Below, piece by piece: positions 1 through 5,747 of a DNA stretch of 10,171 bases. The stretch is from Bacteroidales bacterium UBA1800 (GTDB lineage: Bacteria; Bacteroidota; Bacteroidia; Bacteroidales; VadinHA17): contig DCFQ01000057.1 of assembly GCA_002319915.1 (NCBI GenBank), positions 1 through 10,171 of the forward strand, written 5' to 3'. Made by a program: the position numbers and the translations under genes. A model generated the notes under the pieces. That model searched no databases, was not told the DNA's origin, and was given only the letters and a program-made list of their open reading frames with translations. Within the stretch, counting starts at the first letter, position 1. Each line of letters begins with the position of its first letter.

Positions 1-812
1 CAATCGAACATGTCGATGCCGCGCTCGATCGATTCGAGGATATTTGCCGGGGTTCCCACTCCCATGAGATATCTTGGCTTATCCTCGGGCAATATCTCAT
101 TTACGATCTCGATTGCCCTGTACATTTCTTCGGCAGGCTCCCCCACCGACAATCCCCCGATGGCATATCCGGCCATCGAGACGGAAGCGACTTTCTCGGC
201 TGAGAGTTTGCGGAGATCATCAAATGTGCTCCCCTGGACGATCGGGAAAAGGTACTGCTCATAATCCCAGAGCGGGTCGGTGGTCCTGAATCGTTCCACC
301 GCCCTGTCGAGCCATTGATGCGTGAGCTCCACTGACTTGCAGGCATATTTGTAATCGCAGGGGAATGGGGCGCATTCGTCCAATGCCATAATTATGTCAG
401 CCCCGATTATTCTCTGGATATCAACAATGATCTCCGGAGTAAAGACATGCTTCGATCCGTCGATGTGAGATCTGAAAATGGCCCCTTCCTGGGTAAGCTT
501 CCTGTTTCCGGCAAGTGAGAACACCTGGTAGCCGCCGCTGTCGGTCAGCATGGCTCCCGGCCAGCCCATGAATTTGTGCAGCCCTCCGGCCGCCTTTATT
601 ATTTCAGTCCCGGGACGGAGGTACAGATGATACGTATTTCCAAGGATTATCTTTGCCCCGATTTCATCTGACAGGTTTTTCTGAAGGATCCCCTTCACCG
701 TACCGGCGGTACCGACAGGCATGAAGATTGGGGTCGGAATGTCACCATGAGCGGTACGCAATAACCCTGCCCTCGCCCTGGTTTCCGTATCCCTGCCCTC
801 GATTTGAAACAT
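1..812 (-). CDS. tgt: Queuine tRNA-ribosyltransferase, 3'-truncated by window edge
   Basis: This is the first 270 residues of a bacterial Tgt, which swaps guanine-34 of GUN-anticodon tRNAs for the queuosine precursor preQ1. It was read on the minus strand from the ATG at 812-810 (MFQIEGRDTETRARAG). Visible family motifs are MPVGTAGTVK (31-40), LGNTYHLYLRPG (57-68), LTDSGGYQVFSL with catalytic-region Asp91 (89-100), ALDECAPFP with Asp145 (143-151), IVQGS (191-195), GGLSVGE (219-225) and GVGTPANILESIERGIDMFD (251-270). In characterised Tgt enzymes that last motif carries the nucleophilic aspartate. Bacterial Tgt is about 375 residues, so roughly the last 100, including the zinc-binding Cys/His cluster, lie outside the window. 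The gene is divergent from the glycosyltransferase operon. Nothing in the visible part is broken. Identification is firm. Confidence 0.96.
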   Translation of the reverse strand, partial: MFQIEGRDTETRARAGLLRTAHGDIPTPIFMPVGTAGTVKGILQKNLSDEIGAKIILGNTYHLYLRPGTEIIKAAGGLHKFMGWPGAMLTDSGGYQVFSLAGNRKLTQEGAIFRSHIDGSKHVFTPEIIVDIQRIIGADIIMALDECAPFPCDYKYACKSVELTHQWLDRAVERFRTTDPLWDYEQYLFPIVQGSTFDDLRKLSAEKVASVSMAGYAIGGLSVGEPAEEMYRAIEIVNEILPEDKPRYLMGVGTPANILESIERGIDMFD

Positions 813-836
813 AAACTTATTTTTGTTCCGGATGCA

Positions 837-844
837 CAAAGGTA
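837..844 (-). promoter_or_regulatory. Candidate Bacteroidetes -7 box for tgt (TACCTTTG)
   Basis: On the minus strand the octamer TACCTTTG matches the Bacteroidetes -7 consensus TAnnTTTG and lies 25 bases upstream of the tgt ATG. A weak -33 candidate (TTTA, minus strand, 866-863) sits 18 bases further upstream. The gap 813-922 is AT-rich and separates divergent genes, so a promoter is expected. On the plus strand the same gap has TATTTTTG at 818-825, a full consensus match without a well-spaced -33 box. It also has TAATTTTT at 878-885 (one mismatch) with TTTA 20 bases upstream. Either could drive the glycosyltransferase operon. These are consensus matches only. Confidence 0.4.
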
Positions 845-922
845 ATTCATTCGTTTACCTGTTAAAATTTATGTCAATAATTTTTAGGAGGTAAAACCCG
901 TTTATCAATTTAAATTCATTTC

Positions 923-2101
923 ATGCATTCAGATTATCTTATTAATATTGCTGTTAAGTTTGAAAGTCTGATGGTAATCCGGGATAACCTATTCTTCTTT
1001 ATAGTTTTTATCAGCTTCTGCGTCACAGCATTAATACAGATATTTTATTACGTTTATTTCTATCTGGCTCCTTCAAAATTCAGGAAGGCTCAGAAGGAAA
1101 CAGGTGATTTACCGGTCTCTGTGATTATCTGCGCCCGGAACGAGGAGGAGAATTTGCGTGAACTCCTTCCTTCGGTGCTGGAACAGGATTACCCTGATTA
1201 CGAAGTAATTGTCGTAAATGATTGTTCAGAGGATGAATCTTTCGATGTTTTGGGCGGTTTCCTGAAAAAATACCCGCACCTTAAAGTATCGAATATCACA
1301 AAAGATCCCAAGTTCACTCACAATAAGAAATTTGCCCAGTTCATCGGCATAAAAGCCGCAAGTAACGAAATTCTGCTTTTCACCGATGCCGATTGCCGGC
1401 CGGTCTCCAGGGACTGGATAAAAGGGATGGTCAGCCATTTTGATGGTAAGACGGACTTTGTACTCGGCTACGGGGGATACATCAGGAAAAAGGGTCTCCT
1501 GAACAAATACATCAGGTACGACAGCATGACGATCGCGATGCAGTACCTAGGAATGGCTATAAGGGGGATCCCCTACATGGGTGTTGGAAGGAATCTTGCC
1601 TACAGGCGCTCATTCTTTTTCGACAGGAAAGGATTCGGCAATTACAGCCACCTGGTTTCCGGAGATGATGACCTTTTCGTAAACTCCAATGCCATCTCCG
1701 GAAATACTGCTGTTGAGTTCCGGAAGGAGGCACATACGAGATCCGTTCCGGCAAAAAATATTGGGGAATTCCTGCGGCAGAAAAGAAGGCATCTGACTAC
1801 GGCAAGGTATTACAAATTGCTTCACAAGGTTATCCTGGCAGGGGAACCGGCAGCCAGGGTACTGTTCTATGCGCTCTTTGTTACACTGATGATCCGCCTT
1901 TACCTATGGCCTTTTGTCCTGGCGGTCTTTGCCGTAAGGCTCGCGATCCAGATCATCGTGCTTACCCTGATCCAGCACAGGCTTGACGAACGCGGATCGC
2001 TTCCCTGGTCACTGGCTTTTGACCTGGCCTCACCGTTTATGAACTCATTTATTTATATGGGCAGCATTAGAAAAAAAACCGGCAGAAACGTATGGAAATG
2101 A
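923..2101 (+). CDS. Membrane-bound glycosyltransferase family 2 protein
   Basis: A probable inner-membrane processive-type GT2 enzyme that transfers sugar from a nucleotide-sugar donor; the acceptor cannot be told from sequence. An N-terminal membrane segment (about residues 23-47) is followed by a cytoplasmic GT-A domain. This opens with PVSVIICARNEEENL (64-78) and VNDCSED (98-104), and has the metal-binding TDADC (154-158). SGDDDLF (246-252) is the usual acid motif, and QKRRH (286-290) stands where the QxxRW-like motif belongs. Two or three hydrophobic segments follow (about 311-350), then a short basic tail. An in-frame stop at 911-913 means the start is at or after 923. The ATG at 971 (residue 17) is a credible alternative because it begins just before the membrane segment. 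The 3' end overlaps the sigma factor by 10 bases. The C-terminal codons contain an A8 run at 2071-2078 that forms an A-AAA-AAA slippery heptamer. Confidence 0.88.
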   Translation: MHSDYLINIAVKFESLMVIRDNLFFFIVFISFCVTALIQIFYYVYFYLAPSKFRKAQKETGDLPVSVIICARNEEENLRELLPSVLEQDYPDYEVIVVNDCSEDESFDVLGGFLKKYPHLKVSNITKDPKFTHNKKFAQFIGIKAASNEILLFTDADCRPVSRDWIKGMVSHFDGKTDFVLGYGGYIRKKGLLNKYIRYDSMTIAMQYLGMAIRGIPYMGVGRNLAYRRSFFFDRKGFGNYSHLVSGDDDLFVNSNAISGNTAVEFRKEAHTRSVPAKNIGEFLRQKRRHLTTARYYKLLHKVILAGEPAARVLFYALFVTLMIRLYLWPFVLAVFAVRLAIQIIVLTLIQHRLDERGSLPWSLAFDLASPFMNSFIYMGSIRKKTGRNVWK

Positions 2102-2688
2102 ATGATGGTCTTTCGGAAAAAGCGAAGAACGATCTCGTTCTCGTAGATCTGGCCAGGGCCGGCAACGAAAAAGCATTTGCCAGCCTGCTGAACAGGTACC
2201 GTGATTCCATCTATTTCATGCTTCTCAAGATGGTAAACAATACCTCTGATGCCGAGGATCTTACAATAGAAGCCTTCGGTAAGGCTTTCCGTAACCTCGA
2301 ATTATTCACGCCCGATTATGCATTCAGTACATGGCTCTTCAAGATCGCCACGAACAATTGCATTGATTTTATCAGGAAGAAGCAAGTCACTCCTACCCCC
2401 ATCGACCAGCTTCAGGAGGACATGGAAAACCTTACTGTAAATATCCAGTCCGACCTGCCGGATCCGGAAGAGTCCCTGATCAACGACCAGAAAATAGCTG
2501 TCCTGAGAGATATCGTGAACCAGCTTAAACCCAGGTACCGCAAGCTCATTGAACTGAGGTACTACAAGGAATACTCCTACGAGGAAATAGCTTCAGAGCT
2601 CAATCTTCCCATCGGCACTGTGAAAGCGCAGCTGTACCGGGCAAAATCCCTGCTCTTCAATATTTTCACCAAGACCGGGAACAGGTAG
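2092..2688 (+). CDS. ECF-type RNA polymerase sigma-70 family factor
   Basis: A 198-residue sigma factor with the two-domain ECF layout. Region 2 spans about residues 16-97: LARAGNEKAFASLLNRYRD, the DAEDLTIEAFGKAF core-binding helix (53-66), and FSTWLFKIATNNCIDFIRKK (78-97), which recognises the -10 element. An acidic linker (about 101-135) separates it from region 4 (about 140-190), where YSYEEIASELNLPIGTVKAQLYRAK (161-185) is the helix-turn-helix for the -35 element. No anti-sigma gene adjoins it: upstream is a glycosyltransferase and downstream is rsmG, so it is not a classical sigma/anti-sigma pair. The ATG at 2092 overlaps the preceding gene by 10 bases; a second ATG at 2098 is also possible. 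The stop shares one base with the rsmG start, which suggests translational coupling. Its target genes cannot be deduced here. Confidence 0.92.
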   Translation: MEMNDGLSEKAKNDLVLVDLARAGNEKAFASLLNRYRDSIYFMLLKMVNNTSDAEDLTIEAFGKAFRNLELFTPDYAFSTWLFKIATNNCIDFIRKKQVTPTPIDQLQEDMENLTVNIQSDLPDPEESLINDQKIAVLRDIVNQLKPRYRKLIELRYYKEYSYEEIASELNLPIGTVKAQLYRAKSLLFNIFTKTGNR

Positions 2689-3320
2689 TGCATGAAGTAA
2701 TATTCAGATATTTCCCGTCACTTGAGGAGACCAGGAAGGAGAAGTTTGCCAGGCTCCGGGATATCTATAACCTCTGGAACGGCAGGATAAACGTTATATC
2801 AAGAAAGGACTTTGCCAATTTCTACACACATCATGTCCTTCACTCTCTTTCGATAGCTAAGATCATCGATTTTGCTCCGGGGACAAGGATCCTCGATGTT
2901 GGGACAGGGGGAGGCTTCCCGGGGATCCCGCTGGCAATACTTTTCCCCTCTTCTTCCTTCACCCTCCTGGACTCTGTGGAGAAGAAACTAAAAGTGGTAT
3001 CCGCTGTCGTGGCGGAACTGGGTCTTGAAAATGTCATTGTATCGCGGAAAAGGGCTGAGGACGAAAAAGGCACGTATGATTATGTCATAAGCAGGGCGGT
3101 ATCAGGGCTTCCGCAATTTGTGAGGCTCACTTCGGGAAGGATCAGTGACAGGAGCATCAACGCGATTCCGAATGGGATTTTTTACCTTAAAGGCGGCGAT
3201 ATCGCCGGGGAGATTAAGGCCCTGCGCCAGAAGCCATCCGTCTGGAACATCAGCGACTTCTTTGCCGAGCCCTATTTTGAAACAAAAAAGGTCATATTCA
3301 TTCCTGTCAGAAATAAGTAA
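2688..3320 (+). CDS. rsmG: 16S rRNA (guanine-527-N7)-methyltransferase RsmG
   Basis: RsmG (GidB) makes m7G527 in 16S rRNA with S-adenosylmethionine; loss in other bacteria gives low-level streptomycin resistance. The 210-residue length is normal. Family motifs in order are LWNGRINVISRKD (29-41), HHVLHSL (48-54), the SAM-binding loop ILDVGTGGGFPGIPLAILFP (68-87), LLDSVEKKLKVV (93-104), an Ala-Glu pair (123-124) at the adenine-contact position, and YDYVISRAV (130-138). The start is GTG at 2688-2690, overlapping the last base of the sigma-factor stop (TAGTG). No in-frame ATG suits the conserved N-terminus, so the GTG is probably right and relies on coupling. It ends 86 bases before rpmH, with no obvious terminator between. 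Identification is firm. Confidence 0.95.
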   Translation: MHEVIFRYFPSLEETRKEKFARLRDIYNLWNGRINVISRKDFANFYTHHVLHSLSIAKIIDFAPGTRILDVGTGGGFPGIPLAILFPSSSFTLLDSVEKKLKVVSAVVAELGLENVIVSRKRAEDEKGTYDYVISRAVSGLPQFVRLTSGRISDRSINAIPNGIFYLKGGDIAGEIKALRQKPSVWNISDFFAEPYFETKKVIFIPVRNK

Positions 3321-3336
3321 AAAATGACTGGCGTGA

Positions 3337-3366
3337 TTGCATTATTTGAAAATATGACTATCTTTG
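3337..3366 (+). promoter_or_regulatory. Candidate rpmH promoter (TTG-N19-TATCTTTG)
   Basis: TATCTTTG at 3359-3366 matches the Bacteroidetes -7 consensus TAnnTTTG exactly. A TTG at 3337-3339 lies 19 bases upstream, the expected -33 spacing. Transcription would start near 3373, leaving a leader of about 35 bases before the rpmH ATG at 3407. A separate promoter fits the 86-base gap after rsmG and the terminator immediately after rpmH. This is the best promoter candidate in the window, judged by consensus only. Confidence 0.6.
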
Positions 3367-3406
3367 CGCTTCAAAATTATCAGTTCAATTTTAAAAAACG
3401 CAGGAT

Positions 3407-3562
3407 ATGAAGAGGACCTATCAGCCTTCCAGGAGAAAGAGAGCTAACAAGCACGGTTTCAGGGAAAGAATGTCAACTCCCAACGGCAGGAGAGTCCTTG
3501 CATCACGCAGGGCAAAGGGAAGAAAGAAACTGACGGTTTCCGACGATCTGAAGCTGAAATAA
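3407..3562 (+). CDS. rpmH: 50S ribosomal protein L34
   Basis: A 51-residue gene that starts MKRTYQPSRRKRANKHGFRE and continues RMSTPNGRRVLASRRAKGRK, the nearly invariant L34 sequence. It ends with KKLTVSDDLKLK, the short C-terminal extension usual in Bacteroidetes L34. L34 is a small, very basic protein of the large ribosomal subunit that contacts 23S rRNA. The gene appears monocistronic, with its own promoter candidate at 3337-3366 and an intrinsic terminator starting 23 bases after the stop. In many bacteria rpmH sits next to rnpA and yidC beside dnaA; none of those is present here, although rsmG, another common oriC neighbour, is directly upstream. Identification is certain. An open frame on the opposite strand (3421-3723) is only its shadow. 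Confidence 0.98.
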   Translation: MKRTYQPSRRKRANKHGFRERMSTPNGRRVLASRRAKGRKKLTVSDDLKLK

Positions 3563-3585
3563 TCCAGCTTCTTCAAACAATATAC

Positions 3586-3612
3586 AGGCACCCCGGCAAA
3601 GGTGCCTTTTTT
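3586..3612 (+). terminator. Rho-independent terminator of rpmH
   Basis: A perfect 7-bp stem AGGCACC (3586-3592) pairs with GGTGCCT (3601-3607) around an 8-base loop. It is followed at once by a T run (3607-3612) and further T-rich bases. It starts 23 bases after the rpmH stop codon. Stem, loop and U-tract are all textbook, so transcription from the rpmH promoter should end here. Confidence 0.92.
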
Positions 3613-3653
3613 ATTTGGTCCCTGGTAATGTCGATTAGCTGGTGAAAGATTGC

Positions 3654-3671
3654 CCCGACGCGTTGGTCGGG
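3654..3671. repeat. GC-rich 6-bp inverted repeat between rpmH and mqnE
   Basis: CCCGAC (3654-3659) and GTCGGG (3666-3671) form a perfect 6-bp hairpin with the 6-base loop GCGTTG. It lies in a GC-rich patch (about 3650-3690) set in an otherwise AT-rich gap between rpmH and mqnE. No T run follows on either strand, so it does not look like an intrinsic terminator. It may be a palindromic dispersed element or a structure in the mqnE leader; the sequence alone does not decide. Confidence 0.5.
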
Positions 3672-3690
3672 ATCTGCGCGGAGCTTCGAC

Positions 3691-3714
3691 ACGATTGCAC
3701 GATTGCACGATCGC
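3691..3714. repeat. Three tandem copies of the octamer ACGATTGC
   Basis: ACGATTGC occurs at 3691-3698 and 3699-3706, and again with one change (ACGATCGC) at 3707-3714, with no spacer. It lies 20 bases downstream of the GC-rich hairpin and about 45 bases before the mqnE start. The remaining bases to 3759 are T-rich; TACTTTTA at 3734-3741 is a one-mismatch -7 box that might serve mqnE. The role of the repeat is unknown. Polymerase slippage could change the copy number. Confidence 0.85.
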
Positions 3715-3759
3715 ATATGACAAGACTTTTAATTACTTTTACGGTGCAGTAAAACTTGA

Positions 3760-4875
3760 ATGGCAGATCTCATCGGTTATATAAAAGACCCGCTTTTAAG
3801 GGAAATCGCGGAAAAGGTGGCGGGAGGAACAAGGATCAGCCCGGCCGAAGGAATTGCTTTGTATGAAAAGGCTGACCTGGCGGTCCTTGGACTGCTGGCA
3901 GGGATCGTCCGGAGAAGGATCAACGGCAACTATGCCTATTACAACCGTAACTTTCATATCGAACCTACAAACAAATGCATTTATAACTGCCGCTTTTGCT
4001 CATATCACAAACCGGATGGAGATCCTGAAAGCTGGGAGTTCTCACAAGAGGAGATGCTGGGGATCGTGAAAGGATTCGACGGGAGGAATGTGACAGAGGT
4101 CCATATAGTGGGCGGAGTTCACCCGGGGCACGATATTCATTATTACGGCCAGCTGCTCCGTAGGATAAAGGATCACAGGCCTTCTTTGCACATAAAGGCA
4201 TTTTCGGCGATCGAGCTTGATCATATGATCAGGATCTCGGGGCTGACACTGAAGCAGGGCCTTCAGCACCTCAGGGATTGCGGGCTCGATTCCATACCCG
4301 GGGGCGGTGCCGAGATATTCGATGATGAGGTAAGGAAGAAGATTGCACCTGAGAAATCCACGGCGGATACCTGGCTCGAGATCCATGAAACGGCCCACAA
4401 TCTCGGTATTTCATCCAACGCCACGATGCTTTACGGCCATATCGAGCAGTACTCCCACAGAGTCGGGCATATGGAAAGGCTGCGGAGCCTGCAGGACAGG
4501 ACAAAGGGTTTCAACGCTTTCATCCCGCTCAAATACAGGAAAGCCAATAACTCAATGTCGTGGCTCGGTGAAGTGAGTGTTACGGAGGACCTGAGGAACT
4601 ATGCCGTTTCGAGGATATTTCTCGACAATATTCTGCATATAAAGGCTTACTGGCCCATGACCGGAAGGGAGACTGCGCAACTGAGCCTCTCTTTCGGAGC
4701 AGACGACCTCGACGGAACCATTGATGATACCACGCGGATCTACTCGATGGCCGGAGCTGAGGATGAGCATCCCTCGATGCCCGCCGGGGAAATATGCCTT
4801 CTTATCAGGGAGGCCGGATTTGAGCCTGCAGAACGGGATTCCCTTTATAATTTAATCAATACATTTGCGTTATAA
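3760..4875 (+). CDS. mqnE: Aminodeoxyfutalosine synthase MqnE (radical SAM)
   Basis: MqnE is a radical SAM enzyme that joins 3-[(1-carboxyvinyl)oxy]benzoate to the adenosyl radical from SAM, giving 6-amino-6-deoxyfutalosine in the futalosine route to menaquinone. The 4Fe-4S ligands are Cys73, Cys77 and Cys80 in CIYNCRFC, inside the family signature NRNFHIEPTNKC (62-73). Other family motifs are EVHIVGGVHPG (113-123), SIPGGGAEIFDDEVR (178-192), FNAFIPLKYR (251-260) and KAYWPMTGRETAQLSLSFGA (295-314), followed by DDLDGTIDDT (315-324). The length (371) is normal. MqnC and the F420 enzyme CofH are related, but the NFHIEPTN and SIPGGGAEI forms favour MqnE. It starts the downstream gene run, 20 bases before the PASTA gene. 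No other mqn gene is in the window, so the pathway must be completed elsewhere. Confidence 0.92.
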   Translation: MADLIGYIKDPLLREIAEKVAGGTRISPAEGIALYEKADLAVLGLLAGIVRRRINGNYAYYNRNFHIEPTNKCIYNCRFCSYHKPDGDPESWEFSQEEMLGIVKGFDGRNVTEVHIVGGVHPGHDIHYYGQLLRRIKDHRPSLHIKAFSAIELDHMIRISGLTLKQGLQHLRDCGLDSIPGGGAEIFDDEVRKKIAPEKSTADTWLEIHETAHNLGISSNATMLYGHIEQYSHRVGHMERLRSLQDRTKGFNAFIPLKYRKANNSMSWLGEVSVTEDLRNYAVSRIFLDNILHIKAYWPMTGRETAQLSLSFGADDLDGTIDDTTRIYSMAGAEDEHPSMPAGEICLLIREAGFEPAERDSLYNLINTFAL

Positions 4876-4895
4876 ATTAAGTCCGGACATCCTTT

Positions 4896-5747
4896 ATGAG
4901 TCTAAAAAGCTTCATCTTCAGCAAACTCTTTCTGAAAAACCTGGCCCTGGCAGTTGTCATGCTTGTCGGATTCCTCATGTTACTGCTTATATGGCTTAAT
5001 TTTTACACCAGGCACGGGCAATCAAGGAGGGTCCCGAATTTTATCGGCCTCACTCTCGAGCAAACCGAAAGGACAGCAAGAAAGAGCAAGATGAGGTACC
5101 AGATTTCCGACTCGGTTTACACTACCCTGGTGCCAAAAGGGTGCATAGCCGAGCAGAACCCGAAACCTGGTTTCAGGGTCAAGAAAGGCAGAAGCATTAT
5201 TCTGACAATAAACGCATTCAATCCGGAAATGGTTGCGATGCCGAATCTTGTCAACCTCCCAAAGCGGCAGGCGCTGGCTCTTATCGAAGGTGCAGGACTG
5301 GAGATCGGCACCCTGCGGTATATCCCTGATATTTCGATCGATGTTGTTATCAATCAGCTTTATAACGGAAGGGATATCGCTGAGGGAGATTCGATTCAGA
5401 AAGGATCGATCATTGATCTTGTGCTTGGCAAGGGTCTCAGTAATCAAAGGACAGCTGTTCCCGATCTGATCGGTCTTAACCTGGAACCCGCCGTTAACAA
5501 GATATTGGGTGCATCCCTGAACCTTGGCACCTTTATTTACGATAATACTATTGTTAACAGGGAAGATACAGTGAATGCCTTCGTATTCAAGCAGAATCCC
5601 GAGTTCAAGGCTGATGCTTCTCTCCAGCTCGGATCTTCAATCTACCTCTGGCTCACGGTCGATTCTGCCAAATTACGCAATGATTCAACCTCTGTTTCAC
5701 TTGATACCGTTTCAATTGCCGGACAGGATCCCGGCAATCCAAAATAA
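4896..5747 (+). CDS. Membrane-anchored protein with three PASTA domains
   Basis: A 283-residue protein with a short basic N-terminus, one membrane segment (about 13-35) and an extracytoplasmic part of three PASTA repeats: about 44-107 (from RRVPNFIGLTLEQ), 113-178 (from VAMPNLVNLPKRQAL) and 186-256 (from TAVPDLIGLNLEPAV). The last repeat has a short insertion around NREDTVNAF. A Ser/Thr-rich tail ends the protein. PASTA domains bind peptidoglycan or muropeptides in Ser/Thr kinases and penicillin-binding proteins of Gram-positives. Here there is no kinase or transpeptidase domain, so the protein is probably a periplasmic cell-wall sensor or structural factor, by inference. Its 3' end overlaps the upstream extension of the next reading frame. 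PASTA-only proteins near rluD-type genes are, to my knowledge, common in Bacteroidetes. Confidence 0.9.
   Translation: MSLKSFIFSKLFLKNLALAVVMLVGFLMLLLIWLNFYTRHGQSRRVPNFIGLTLEQTERTARKSKMRYQISDSVYTTLVPKGCIAEQNPKPGFRVKKGRSIILTINAFNPEMVAMPNLVNLPKRQALALIEGAGLEIGTLRYIPDISIDVVINQLYNGRDIAEGDSIQKGSIIDLVLGKGLSNQRTAVPDLIGLNLEPAVNKILGASLNLGTFIYDNTIVNREDTVNAFVFKQNPEFKADASLQLGSSIYLWLTVDSAKLRNDSTSVSLDTVSIAGQDPGNPK

Noticed and set aside
900..971. A possible leader peptide after TAGGAGGT, ending TGA overlapping the alternative glycosyltransferase ATG at 971
   Set aside because: The frame is hydrophobic and ends in a TGATG overlap, but its first well-placed codon is GTT, which is not a start, so no translation can be supported.
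3691..3714. Tandem octamers as a CRISPR array or an origin iteron set
   Set aside because: Units of 8 bases without spacers cannot be CRISPR. Three copies without replication genes, DnaA boxes or an AT-rich unwinding element do not support an origin.
3421..3723. A 100-residue open frame on the minus strand
   Set aside because: It lies antisense to rpmH and the terminator, has an Arg/Leu-rich translation with no family resemblance, and is fully explained by the shadow of L34 coding and intergenic repeats.
4042..4398. A 118-residue minus-strand frame inside mqnE
   Set aside because: It is antisense to a well-conserved radical SAM gene and reads as an unstructured shadow with no recognisable domain.
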